This document shows, in pieces, positions 27,161 to 36,339 of a stretch of DNA of 64,000 bases (the first letter of the stretch is position 1; the number at the start of each line of letters is the position of its first letter). The notes under the pieces are model-generated. The model was not told the origin of the DNA, did not search any database, and saw only the letters and a list, made by a program, of their open reading frames with translations. The stretch is from Candidatus Denitrolinea symbiosum (GTDB lineage Bacteria; Chloroflexota; Anaerolineae; Anaerolineales; Villigracilaceae). Position numbers and translations under genes: made by a program. Location: NCBI GenBank assembly GCA_017312345.1, contig BLAA01000001.1, positions 2,356,001 to 2,420,000 of the forward strand, given 5' to 3'.

Positions 27161-28353
27161 TGTCTCGTCTCCGGGACCTTGAACTGGTTACTGTTAAACC
27201 CGGGCGGCATCACCGACCCGAACGGATGCGCGCGGCGATATTCGCACAAGTCGCACAGACGCGCTTCGCCGCGTTTCGCCATTAATGAACCGCAGCGCTC
27301 GCACTTAACCAATTCGCCTTCGCACAGCGTCGTTTGTTCTTCTCCAAAGACCTGGGCAAATGTCGGCGCGTGGTCCACGCTCACTGCCGCGGGCAGGCAA
27401 ACGCGCACGCATAGGTCGCAGCCGACGCAATCGCGCGCGGAGAATTTCAATGCGAAAGAAGCGTTGTCTTCGCTTTTCTCGAATTTCAACGCCTCGGTGG
27501 GACAGGCGCGTCCGCACGCGCTGCAGGCGGTGCAGGCTTCGCTGATTGTCACCGTCGCAAAATTGAGTCCGTCCAGCGCGCCAAACGACCCGTTCAGCGG
27601 CGCGTCCAAATGGGCGACGGCGCCGAGCGCGCGCACGCGATCGCGCCCCGGTTTGCGCCCAATCGAATGTTCGCCATTTTCCATGGCGCGCGCCATCGCC
27701 ACCTGTCCCTGGCGCGCCATCATGCGAAACAGATCGCGGCGCGAAAGCGGGGGATTCTCCGCGTCCCAAACTGTCCGTTCGACTAATCCGTCCGATGCGG
27801 AAGATGACGCGACCGTCTCGCTTTTATCCCACCCCGCAAGAACGCGCGCCACGCGTTCGATCTGCGAATCGATCTGCGGGCGTAGATTCGCCCACTCGCA
27901 AGCGGAGCAGGCCTCGGTCCGCGCGACGACGCGCTCCAATCCCAACGCGGCCAGCGCGAGATAGGTCCCCGTCCCCAATCCCGCCAAACAGCCTTTGACG
28001 CGAATCCCGACGCTCGATTCGGATATCCCCTTTTCCGGCTGCGGATTTTTCGCGCAGACCAACTCGAGGGTCTGGCCTTCCAAGCGCGTGACGGCGTTGA
28101 GCAAAGGACGGACCGCGTCGTCGGCGTTGTACGCGCCGACCGGACAAACTACGAGGCAGGCGAGACAACTTTCGCATTTGTCCGCATCCAGCGACGGCGG
28201 CTTGCCGGGCGCGATCGCCTCCGCCGGGCAAATTTGGAAACAGGCTTCGCAGGTCGAAGCGCGGTCGAGCGAGTGCAGGCAGCGGGCGGGATCCAGAACG
28301 ATTGCAGAACGGTCCATGGCCGCGAAGCGCTCGGCGGCATCCAGCAGACTCAC
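27157..28353 (-). CDS. multi-cluster ferredoxin-type protein
   Basis: 398 residues from a GTG start that overlaps the TorD stop. Cluster motifs: CEACFQICP and CESCLACLVVCP in the first 80 residues, CTACSACGRACP near 275 and CVGCDLCVRVCLP near 310, giving four [4Fe-4S]-type sites. Two CxxC zinc-like pairs follow near the end (CERCGSL and CDLCEYR). A helix-rich middle (about 120-240) separates the pairs. No signal peptide or membrane segment, so cytoplasmic. It may supply electrons to the adjacent radical SAM protein or take part in reductase assembly. Sequence from here leftwards is clearly more GC-rich than the genes to its right. Confidence 0.8.
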   Translation of the reverse strand: MSLLDAAERFAAMDRSAIVLDPARCLHSLDRASTCEACFQICPAEAIAPGKPPSLDADKCESCLACLVVCPVGAYNADDAVRPLLNAVTRLEGQTLELVCAKNPQPEKGISESSVGIRVKGCLAGLGTGTYLALAALGLERVVARTEACSACEWANLRPQIDSQIERVARVLAGWDKSETVASSSASDGLVERTVWDAENPPLSRRDLFRMMARQGQVAMARAMENGEHSIGRKPGRDRVRALGAVAHLDAPLNGSFGALDGLNFATVTISEACTACSACGRACPTEALKFEKSEDNASFALKFSARDCVGCDLCVRVCLPAAVSVDHAPTFAQVFGEEQTTLCEGELVKCERCGSLMAKRGEARLCDLCEYRRAHPFGSVMPPGFNSNQFKVPETRQ

Positions 28354-29045
28354 AGGGCGACCTCTTTGGGCATGGCGATTTTAAGCATATCTGCTATTGC
28401 CAATAGCGTGCCATGAACCAAATACGCCATACCACGATAGAAGTCGGTTTGTGCATGTTGTTTGACAAGCTTTGCCCAAGATGGTCCCCAACGCAAGAGA
28501 TTTTCATGCAGAAAATCTTTTTGGGCTGTCAAATATTCGATATACTTCTGCTTGTCGGTAGTTTCTAACGCCATTTTGGCCAAGCGCGCCATAAAAATCA
28601 ATTCGAGCGCAATATGGTCATCCGGTTCTTTGTTTATTTGTTCGGGTTCTAAGTTAAACCGCTGATACCACGCACGTACGCGTTGAGTGGACTGTTGAAA
28701 AACCAGGCGTTCTCGATCCAAGTACACAGAACCCCAAGGAGGAGACGGATGAGTCGATTCTAATCCAATGAATAAACGAGCATAATCCAAATTAAGATTG
28801 GTATATTCATCATCAGAAATCCCTTTCTTGTGAGCAAGACTCCAATTTTGTAATAATTCTAGCCCATGTTGGATTTCCTCTTGCTCTGCCCCAAAGGGCG
28901 TCTCGGAAAATATTTGGTTGGAGGTTAATTGTTGAAGCCACTCTCGATTAGGCTCTGTATAAAGGACCTTCGCAAGAAAACCCAGCAATACTACTTCGCT
29001 GGCCAAAGATTCAAGTTCGAGGGCGGATATTGTATTATTGTACAT
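28350..29045 (-). CDS. TorD/DmsD-family chaperone
   Basis: 231 residues, all-helical. The TorD pattern shows in LEPEQINKEPDDHIALELIF (the EPDDHIALELEF motif of the family) and in YTNLNLDYARLFIGLES near residue 85 with PWGSVYLDRERLVF. These chaperones bind the RR signal of DmsA-type enzymes until cofactor insertion is complete. The start lies inside the end of the WD40 gene (11-base overlap) and the stop overlaps the next gene, so it is tightly co-translated. Its likely client is the catalytic subunit at 33638. Confidence 0.9.
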   Translation of the reverse strand: MYNNTISALELESLASEVVLLGFLAKVLYTEPNREWLQQLTSNQIFSETPFGAEQEEIQHGLELLQNWSLAHKKGISDDEYTNLNLDYARLFIGLESTHPSPPWGSVYLDRERLVFQQSTQRVRAWYQRFNLEPEQINKEPDDHIALELIFMARLAKMALETTDKQKYIEYLTAQKDFLHENLLRWGPSWAKLVKQHAQTDFYRGMAYLVHGTLLAIADMLKIAMPKEVAL

Positions 29046-32040
29046 TCGATCTCCGATTACTCCGAGAATTTTTACGTTCCTTTATTAACCAGTATATCGT
29101 GCGATATATTACAATTACAAGGAAGACTAATACTATAAAATAGGTAATAAATGTAATAATTTGCATGAATCCGATACCAAATTGCGCTAGGCGATTTGTA
29201 ATCTGCGTTCCAAGTCCCGGTTCCCAAGTTGGAGAAATTGGCGGTTGATCTACGTTTTTTAGAATTGCCAAGACAGATGGCTCAAGCAAGACGGGTTGCG
29301 CGTTTACTCCACTCTGTAGAAAGACCATTTCTCCGCTCTTTACTTGGATATCCGGGAGACCTTCGGCCTGAATAACGCCTTGGCCTGTTAGAACATATAA
29401 CCAACCTCCTTCAGGGGGAAGATATTCAAGAGCAAAGGTTCCATTGGTTAGTTCAAGTTGCTTTCCTGCAACTTCGATTGTTTGTGCGCTATTGCCGTCA
29501 TAGCCCCAAACCCAGCCACGAGTTATTTTTAGCGTATTCTGAACGAACTCATAAACACTATCTGATGGGATAATAATCTTTCCTTCACCCCAGTTCAAAG
29601 ATTTGGTTGTCGATTGACGCACGAGCGAAAAAATAAGCCCATCTACTGCTCTGCTTGTCAGATCCACCATTTGTGTCTGGCTGTAGTATCCAGGTGCAAG
29701 TACCGTGAGGGATTGACGAGTGGAGCCGTCGGTGAAAAAAGTGAATTCACCAGTGACGGGATCAGGTGTATAGACCTGGCCTGACTTGGCCACAATCCAG
29801 GCAAACGGAATATTAGCAGTATTAGTACGATCAAGCAATCTCCCGCTAATTCGTATTCCGGTTTTTGGCGTGATAACCAATTCAGGGTGGGCCTCGGGAA
29901 CGACGCTCAGGTCCACTGCGGCCGGTTGAGAGTAGAGATCAAAGGATAACAATGTTAATGGATCAGGCGTAAATAAGTATTTGCCATTAGCTAGTCCATG
30001 GAATTCAAAATAGTCACCAGAACTTCGAATCCGATGAAAATCACCGTCTGGCAACCGGATGGCCAACACATCCAACAGCTCTGCTGGGAGCGCGCCGGTT
30101 AAATGCCCAAAGACATGGCTGACTCGAGATTGGACTTCGATAGTCACAGCTGGTAAAAGGGTTTCGTCTGGCAGTATGGAAATAGAAATGGGTTGAAGCG
30201 CGGAATAATAAGAGCCGTCTAGCACTGTATCTGGTATTGTGAATTGATAAACAGTGGGCGCCTGAGTGAGAGCTTCTACATTGAGATAAGCCACTCCCTG
30301 CAGATTGGTTTTCTCATGAGCATAGCGCTCACGCCAATGATAGAGAATCGTGGAAGCTTGTACAGGAAGGCCCGCTATAGGTTGACGTGTATCTTTGTCA
30401 ACTACATTTACTTCAATCATTACCTTTTTACTAGTGTCCACATAGAGCCAACGTTCGTCAGTTGCAGTTCTTCCGTCTGGAGCCGTGGCACGAACGAGTA
30501 ATCGTACTTCGCCTTCCGGTAAATCTCCATTGCTCTGATTTTGAAAAGTACCATGACATATCAGGCAGTCTTGGGTCGCAGGCCCGACATCAATAGGAAG
30601 TGGGTTATCATGATTTTGAGTTAATTTATATTCGAAACTGCCGGTCTCAGACGGATGACCTGTTACAGTAAAGACAGGCTCTGTGGCATCTCGGGAGAAA
30701 ACTGAAAGTTCTAAGGTTACGTGGGTAGGGGCGATGTCTGATTTAATCGAGCCTGTAACATATAAGGGAGCCCGGTATGCACTGGAAGAATATACGCTTT
30801 CTCCATTCGTTGGATAATTGATAATCACCGCCAGATTTTCACCTGCCACGGGAACGCCCGTCGGTAGATCGCTATTCCTAAACTGAATAGGCAGAGCGCC
30901 TATTTGTGCAGAGGGAAAAGTCGGACAAAAATTTAAACCGATTCCATCTGCATGGCAAGCGTTACATTTGACCTGGATGACTCTTGGCGGAGCGATAAGG
31001 CCGCGCGGATGATGGCAAGATCTGCAGTCGCTTGGCGTGTTTGTGAGCGGGGTAGTAACTAGGCTCGGTTGAGTTAAGTTCCATAACCTAACAGTATTAT
31101 CGCTTGAACCAGACGCCAATATTTTTCCGTCCGGAGAGAAGCCCACGCTGTAAACGAAGTCTGTATGACCGATCAGTGTATGAAGGAGGTTGCCGTCTTT
31201 TGGATCCCAGAGCTTAACAGTACTATCAACCGAACCGGAAGCCAGCGTCATCCCATCAGGGGAAAAGGCAAGGCTTAAAACGCTGGATTGATGGCCTGTA
31301 AGTTTATGAGTTGAGTGGCCGTTGGAAACATCCCATAAGATGATTGTAGCGTCAAATGCGCCAGAAGCCAGAGTAGCGCCATCCGGAGAAAACACGAGGC
31401 TTCGAACCCAATCGGTATGCCCAACAAGCGTTTTTGTTAAACTGCCATCTGAAGCCTTAATCAACTTGATTGTTGAATCTTGCAATCCGATCGCGAGTTC
31501 TTGCCCATCGGGAGAAAAGGCTAGAACACGCGCTCCGATGACTTGTGTGATTACGCGCTTAATAGAGTGAGTAGATGTATCCCAAAGAAGCACTGTATCA
31601 TCGTCGCCGGCAGTCGCGAGCAGACGCCCATTTGGTGAGAAAGCTACACTTCGTACCCAATTAGTATGTCCGCGTAAAACAGATATTTCTCTGCCATCGG
31701 AAAAATTCCATAGGCGGACTGTGTTGTCGAAAAGGCCGGCGGCAAGAGTTTGTTCGTCTGATGAGAGTGTAATGCTGCGTACCCATGTTCCTGTTTCAAT
31801 AAATCGTTCGCGAAATAAGGATTTCGAATTAAAAATGGAAATTCCTGAAGAAGTTCCCACAACAATCCGTTTGCCATCGTGTGAAAACAGAACTGCATTT
31901 GCAATGTCGTGTCCGCTTTCTGAGAGTGAAATAATTTGGATACCATCCTCCCCAGCAGATTGTGACGCAACTGGCAATACAGGGAAAATTAGAGCAAAGA
32001 GAAGCGCTACAATGAACAAAGATGCTGACTTAAGTGTCAT
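29035..32040 (-). CDS. membrane-anchored WD40/haem-motif/FecR-like protein
   Basis: 1001 residues with a good AGGAG start. Signal peptide (1-27); about seven WD40 repeats (40-330, for example GHTDWVRSLVFSPDG with a closing LWD). Two CxxCH haem motifs, CRSCH and CNACH (about 341 and 359), and a third, CLICH, near 490. Then carboxypeptidase-regulatory-like beta domains (about 540-810), a FecR-like domain (about 825-945: TRGWVWGYDG, GGWLYVLTGQGVIQ, KSGEMVFLQSG) and one C-terminal membrane helix followed by a basic tail. The body faces outside. Position after DmsABC suggests an electron-transfer or sensing partner of the reductase. I know no named protein with this exact domain set. Confidence 0.75.
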   Translation of the reverse strand: MTLKSASLFIVALLFALIFPVLPVASQSAGEDGIQIISLSESGHDIANAVLFSHDGKRIVVGTSSGISIFNSKSLFRERFIETGTWVRSITLSSDEQTLAAGLFDNTVRLWNFSDGREISVLRGHTNWVRSVAFSPNGRLLATAGDDDTVLLWDTSTHSIKRVITQVIGARVLAFSPDGQELAIGLQDSTIKLIKASDGSLTKTLVGHTDWVRSLVFSPDGATLASGAFDATIILWDVSNGHSTHKLTGHQSSVLSLAFSPDGMTLASGSVDSTVKLWDPKDGNLLHTLIGHTDFVYSVGFSPDGKILASGSSDNTVRLWNLTQPSLVTTPLTNTPSDCRSCHHPRGLIAPPRVIQVKCNACHADGIGLNFCPTFPSAQIGALPIQFRNSDLPTGVPVAGENLAVIINYPTNGESVYSSSAYRAPLYVTGSIKSDIAPTHVTLELSVFSRDATEPVFTVTGHPSETGSFEYKLTQNHDNPLPIDVGPATQDCLICHGTFQNQSNGDLPEGEVRLLVRATAPDGRTATDERWLYVDTSKKVMIEVNVVDKDTRQPIAGLPVQASTILYHWRERYAHEKTNLQGVAYLNVEALTQAPTVYQFTIPDTVLDGSYYSALQPISISILPDETLLPAVTIEVQSRVSHVFGHLTGALPAELLDVLAIRLPDGDFHRIRSSGDYFEFHGLANGKYLFTPDPLTLLSFDLYSQPAAVDLSVVPEAHPELVITPKTGIRISGRLLDRTNTANIPFAWIVAKSGQVYTPDPVTGEFTFFTDGSTRQSLTVLAPGYYSQTQMVDLTSRAVDGLIFSLVRQSTTKSLNWGEGKIIIPSDSVYEFVQNTLKITRGWVWGYDGNSAQTIEVAGKQLELTNGTFALEYLPPEGGWLYVLTGQGVIQAEGLPDIQVKSGEMVFLQSGVNAQPVLLEPSVLAILKNVDQPPISPTWEPGLGTQITNRLAQFGIGFMQIITFITYFIVLVFLVIVIYRTIYWLIKERKNSRSNRRSNVQ

Positions 32041-32056
32041 GAAGACTCCTATTAAA

Positions 32057-32086
32057 AACAGGGGCAGGAATCCTCCTGCCCCTGTT
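32057..32086 (-). terminator. intrinsic terminator between DmsC and the WD40 gene
   Basis: A 12- to 13-bp perfect stem (ACAGGGGCAGGA with TCCTGCCCCTGT, loop of four) is followed on the minus strand by TTTTTAAT. It would end or thin out transcription coming from DmsABC, so the WD40-TorD-Tat genes are a separate or attenuated unit. Confidence 0.75.
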
Positions 32087-32099
32087 GTCAGGTAGCGGC

Positions 32100-32996
32100 C
32101 TACAACCCGATGGAATAATGGGTTGCGTAAAAAAGGAACCGCCCCATTGCTTCAGCAATCAACACCAGTATGAAGGCGCTGTAGACCAGCAAAGCTAAGT
32201 TCCTCTCTTTCCCATTGGCTGCATTCTCATACAAGTAGACGCCTAACACCCCGCCACCTACAAAGACCAGCAGGAGTCGTAGTACGAGAACCGCTGTGTA
32301 TGTCCCAAACATGGAACTCATTGTCTGAAGGGCTGACGCGCCCTGTGTAGACAGGTAAAGAACATAAATAGGCAACACTACAAACTCAACTCCTACCAAG
32401 GCAATGGAAGTAATTGCAATACCCCGGAGAGTACTGTGCAGAAGGTCAGTTTGGGTTTCGTCGCCTATCGCACGAGTAGCCACTAATGCTGCAGCAACTA
32501 CCAGCACGCCGAGCAAAAACGAGGTAACCAGAAAGGTAATCGGTGTGGCAAATGTATTCCAGGCGGGTTGTGTTCGGATCATATACACCATAATCATGGC
32601 AATGGTCTGGAACTGTCCAACCAAAGCGGCGATCCAACCGATTGTCGCTCGGATCAGTTCGGTAGATAGCTTACGCCATTGCAGGAAGGTGTAAAGCGCT
32701 GCCAGAACTACGAAGACAACTGCAACGATCACTTCACGGCTGAGCCATGAGGTGCCCAGGTTCGGCACTGCCTTCGTAATATTGATAAGATTACCAAGAT
32801 GGAACAGAGATGCCAGCAAAGCGAGCGCCATGATTGGCACCACAATAAATAACGGACCATCCGTCAAGCGATTTGCTTGTTGCACGTTTGTCTTACGAAT
32901 AGCGAACGCGCGGATAAGCATCAGTGTTAGCAGAGCGCCGGAGGCCATCTGTCCTAGGATGGTAAATATGAGTAGAGCCCATTCACGAGTAACCAT
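32100..32996 (-). CDS. DmsC-like membrane anchor subunit
   Basis: 298 residues with eight membrane helices. The opening REWALLIFTILGQMASGALL and the HLGNLINITKAVPNLGTSWL-SREV stretch (about 75-100) match DmsC, which anchors the reductase and oxidises menaquinol. RBS GAGGAG before ATG 32996. It follows the ferredoxin subunit by 13 bases. A His in the HLGN motif is a candidate for the quinol site. A paralogue at 37016 shares REWAL, TSWLSRE and RFLFYATH motifs. Confidence 0.85.
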   Translation of the reverse strand: MVTREWALLIFTILGQMASGALLTLMLIRAFAIRKTNVQQANRLTDGPLFIVVPIMALALLASLFHLGNLINITKAVPNLGTSWLSREVIVAVVFVVLAALYTFLQWRKLSTELIRATIGWIAALVGQFQTIAMIMVYMIRTQPAWNTFATPITFLVTSFLLGVLVVAAALVATRAIGDETQTDLLHSTLRGIAITSIALVGVEFVVLPIYVLYLSTQGASALQTMSSMFGTYTAVLVLRLLLVFVGGGVLGVYLYENAANGKERNLALLVYSAFILVLIAEAMGRFLFYATHYSIGL

Positions 32997-33009
32997 TTTA
33001 AGACTCCTC

Positions 33010-33624
33010 TCAGTCTATATTCTTTAGTTGTCCACCACGGTAGTGCGCCGATTTCACGTCTTTGTGAGGGCCATACACAATGGCTGGATTAGTTAGAGAT
33101 GGATCGGGCATTGGCGCCACAGCAGTTAACCCGCCATGTTTAGCCTTTAGTTCTTCGATATCACCATACTCAAGCGCCCGCATAGGACATGCATCTACAC
33201 AGGCGGGCTTCTCGCCTCTCTCCTGGAGTTCAACACAGAAGTCGCACTTTGTCATGACGCCCGCTTCTTCGTTGAATTGCGGAGCGCCATAGGGGCAAGC
33301 CCATGAGCAATAGCGACAACCAATGCAATTATCGGAGTTGAGCACAACGATCCCATCGTCACGCTTCCGAATGGCAGAGGTCGGGCAGACCTCTACGCAA
33401 ATCGGTTTTTCGCAGTGCATGCAGGCTGTTGAAACATAGTAGCTGAAGACGTCGCTTGGAACATGCTGGTTGCCGCTAGCAATCCACTCACCTCCGCTAT
33501 ATTCATATACACGGCGCCAGCGTACTCCGGCCGGAAGTCCTTTGCGGTCTTTACAGGCGATCTCGCATGCTTTACAGCCAATACAATTCGCCAGATTAAC
33601 GTAGAAACCAAGTTGTTTAGCCAT
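33010..33624 (-). CDS. DmsB-like four-cluster ferredoxin subunit
   Basis: 204 residues from ATG 33624 with AGGAGA upstream. Four cysteine groups for [4Fe-4S] clusters: CIGCKACEIACK (about 14), CMHCEKPICVEVCP (about 68), CIGCRYCSWACP (about 99) and CDFCVELQERGEKPACVDACP (about 125). Matches DmsB/NrfC/TtrB-type electron carriers that sit between the catalytic and anchor subunits. No signal peptide of its own, so it is expected to be exported in complex with the RR-bearing subunit. Confidence 0.9.
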   Translation of the reverse strand: MAKQLGFYVNLANCIGCKACEIACKDRKGLPAGVRWRRVYEYSGGEWIASGNQHVPSDVFSYYVSTACMHCEKPICVEVCPTSAIRKRDDGIVVLNSDNCIGCRYCSWACPYGAPQFNEEAGVMTKCDFCVELQERGEKPACVDACPMRALEYGDIEELKAKHGGLTAVAPMPDPSLTNPAIVYGPHKDVKSAHYRGGQLKNID

Positions 33625-33637
33625 ATTGAATCTCCTA

Positions 33638-36058
33638 TCAGGCCTTCTCAACCTGTACAAGGGTAGTGTGCTGAGTCGTTCCTTTCGCCAGCGGCGTCGG
33701 ATGCTCATTAGTCAGCATGTTTATGGAGCCGTTCGTATCCATCCCATTTTGATCGGGAGTGTACCAGGCTCCCTGTGCCAGACATGCTGCGCCAGGACGA
33801 ACGCGGTTAGTCACATATGCTCGAACAAAGGTAGCGCCGCGATCATTGAAGACCTTGACTTTATCTCCGTTTTGGATTCCTCGAGATTCCGCATCCAATG
33901 GATTAATCCAGAACATCTGAGGAAGCGCCTCTCTAAGATAGTCGGTGTTGTCAAAAGTCGAATGGGAGCGCTGAGGGGCGTGGTATCCGGACATCTGGAG
34001 CGGGAATGTCTTTCGCAATGGATCATTCACGCCTTCCCACTCCGGGATGTAGAGAGGAATCGCGGGGATTTCATCCGGCTCATTGAATCGGACTAAACCG
34101 GGGGAATAAACCTCGATTTTGCCTGTCTCGGTTTCAAGCGGGTTAGCGACTGGATCTTCGCGGAAGGCGGCGAATGCAACCATGACCTTATCGGCTGTGA
34201 TCTTGTACACGCCCATTTCTTTGAATTTCTCGAGAGATGGAAAGTCTGGATAAGCTTCTTGCGAAACTTTAATCATATCTCGCATCCAATCATCCCGCGT
34301 CATGTGGCCGTCACGGAATTCCTCGCCAATCCCTAAACGATCGGCTAGCTGTTCCATCACCCATAGAGTATTCTTGCTCTCGTACATCGGCTCAATTACT
34401 TGATGATTGAAGAGCGCGAACTGGCGACCGCCTTTTTCTGCATGGCCTTCGCCAGTAATGATGGATTCAACTTCAAAACCTGTTGTTGCTGGTAGAAGAA
34501 TGTCGGAGAACTTAGCTGTTGGAGTCATCGCAACTTCGTAGGAGACCAGCATTTCAAGCATCGTATCGTCTTCAAGGAGCTTCTTTGTGCGGTTGATGTT
34601 TGCATGTTGATTTAATACGGTGTTGCCGGCGTGATTCCACATAAACTTCATGTTGGCGCCTAGTTTTTCGGCTCCTTTGATCTTGTCTCGTGCTCCGTTC
34701 GTCATCTCTTTGCCGCGGAAGATGTAATCCGTCCACAAGTAGAGTGGAATGGATGCCGTTACTGGATTCTTAGGAAGGGGGAAGCCGCCCATTTTGAACG
34801 GCATTATTGTTGGACGCAATCCTGGGCTGCCGCCTTTAATTCCGAAATTGCCGGTCATGGCCGCTAGTGTCGGAACGGCTCGAACCGCCTGTTCGCCATA
34901 AGCGCGTCGCTGAATCCCCCAACCCTGGAACATCGCGCAAGGTTTGGTGGTTGCAATCTGGCGAGCCAATTGAACGATACGTTCGGCAGGGATACCTGTA
35001 ATTGGCGCCGCCCATTCTGGGGTTTTGGGTACCATATCATAGCCAGTTCCCATAAGATAAGCCATGTAAGAGGAATTGGCAGGAGCGCCTTCGGGCAGGG
35101 TGTCTTCATCGAACCCAACTGCATACTTAGCCATGAATTCTTTATCGTAAAGGTTTTCTTTAACCATGACATAGGCCATGGCGGCAATCAAGGCAACATC
35201 TGTACCGCCATTGATCGGAACCCAATCTGCAGCAGTGGCGATGGCTGTGTCAGTGTATACAGGGTCGATAACGATGAACTTCACACCATGTTCTTTTGCC
35301 TTAACGTAGTAGTAGCCAGCATTGTCGCCGCCCGCCCGCGTCACACAGGAGTTATCGCCGAACAAGACAACCAGTTTAGAATTGAGGATGTCATTCACAT
35401 AGTTGCCGCAATTGGCGCGACTTCCACCTGTAATAAAGGGCATGGCCGCTTGAAATGCGGCGAAGCTATAGTTGTTGTAAAACTCAACATGGCCGCCAAA
35501 TAACCTCAGCAAGCGAGTAATGGGGGATCGGCCTTCAGGCCCAGTCCACATTTCACCTAAGCCTTGCATGAAGAAGATGGATTCCTGCCCATATTGTTTT
35601 TTGATTCGCTGCAATTCGCTGGCAATCATATCGAGGGCTTCATCCCAACTGATCCGTTCGAATTTTCCTTCGCCGCGTTTGCCCACGCGTTTCATGGGAT
35701 ACTTAAGCCGATCCGGCGCGTAAACACGACGAATTTGTGCGCGACCTCGCTGACAAGGAATAGCTCGTGGATTCGTGATTGGGTCCTTTTCCTCTGTGGG
35801 ATCTGCAACAATCCGTACGACTGTACCATCTTTCACGACAGCTCCAAGTACGCAACGACCGCCACAGTTATGGTAGCAGGCAACTGTTTTTATATCCTCA
35901 ATGCTGGCTGCCGCCGCTTTCTCCACGGTCTTTAAACCGAAATTTAGTCCCCCGGCCAGTGCGGCTGTACCACCCAAAGCCGCGCTCCATTTAAGGAAAC
36001 TGCGGCGGGTGAGCGCTACATCGGTCAAGGTGTTGGTGAGGAAATTTCCTTCGTTCAT
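33638..36058 (-). CDS. DmsA-like molybdopterin oxidoreductase, catalytic subunit
   Basis: 806 residues. Tat signal LTRRSFLKWSAALGGTAALA near 17. A [4Fe-4S] site is given by CYHNCGGRC (about 62) and a later IPCQRG. The NNYSFAAFQAAMPF segment (about 199) aligns with the Ser-ligand region of DmsA, suggesting a serine-ligated Mo-bisPGD site. Other landmarks: FGDNSCVTRAGGDNAGYYYV, IVIDPVYTDTA and the C-terminal beta-barrel with ALPQMFWINPLDA. The subgroup includes DMSO, TMAO, selenate and related reductases; the natural substrate cannot be told. RBS GGAGG. First gene of DmsABC; chaperone TorD and TatABC lie downstream. Confidence 0.9.
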   Translation of the reverse strand: MNEGNFLTNTLTDVALTRRSFLKWSAALGGTAALAGGLNFGLKTVEKAAAASIEDIKTVACYHNCGGRCVLGAVVKDGTVVRIVADPTEEKDPITNPRAIPCQRGRAQIRRVYAPDRLKYPMKRVGKRGEGKFERISWDEALDMIASELQRIKKQYGQESIFFMQGLGEMWTGPEGRSPITRLLRLFGGHVEFYNNYSFAAFQAAMPFITGGSRANCGNYVNDILNSKLVVLFGDNSCVTRAGGDNAGYYYVKAKEHGVKFIVIDPVYTDTAIATAADWVPINGGTDVALIAAMAYVMVKENLYDKEFMAKYAVGFDEDTLPEGAPANSSYMAYLMGTGYDMVPKTPEWAAPITGIPAERIVQLARQIATTKPCAMFQGWGIQRRAYGEQAVRAVPTLAAMTGNFGIKGGSPGLRPTIMPFKMGGFPLPKNPVTASIPLYLWTDYIFRGKEMTNGARDKIKGAEKLGANMKFMWNHAGNTVLNQHANINRTKKLLEDDTMLEMLVSYEVAMTPTAKFSDILLPATTGFEVESIITGEGHAEKGGRQFALFNHQVIEPMYESKNTLWVMEQLADRLGIGEEFRDGHMTRDDWMRDMIKVSQEAYPDFPSLEKFKEMGVYKITADKVMVAFAAFREDPVANPLETETGKIEVYSPGLVRFNEPDEIPAIPLYIPEWEGVNDPLRKTFPLQMSGYHAPQRSHSTFDNTDYLREALPQMFWINPLDAESRGIQNGDKVKVFNDRGATFVRAYVTNRVRPGAACLAQGAWYTPDQNGMDTNGSINMLTNEHPTPLAKGTTQHTTLVQVEKA

Positions 36059-36339
36059 TACGTTCCTCCGAAATAAGATGAGGTGAATTTTTACTCTTGC
36101 AGAGCCAGATTTTCTGGCTTGAAGGGAATTTGAAATTTATGATTAGGATTCGTCACTAGGCATTCTCCTGATAAAAGATGGATTTAGATACTCTTGTGTC
36201 GATTTTCACTATTAGAATATCCGATAACATCCATCTCTTCATCCCTCCTGCGAAGCAAATTAGCCTCACCCCAAAGGGTGATTCAAATATGGATAAAATA
36301 TGGTTGTAAAAGGATTAATTTGCCATCAGCCGCGCCCCG
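36059..36339. other. leader region of the DmsABC operon
   Basis: Between the response regulator and DmsA on the minus strand. It holds a small AGCCAG/CTGGCT hairpin (36102-36119), a CACCC/GGGTG inverted repeat (36269-36282) and a six-codon open frame (MPSDES) behind GGAGA at about 36159. No consensus promoter could be settled. It probably carries the DmsABC promoter. Confidence 0.35.

Noticed and set aside
33638..36058. Naming the reductase as a DMSO, selenate or other specific reductase
   Set aside because: Substrate cannot be told from motifs in this subfamily. Only the Ser-ligand-type and Tat features are supported.
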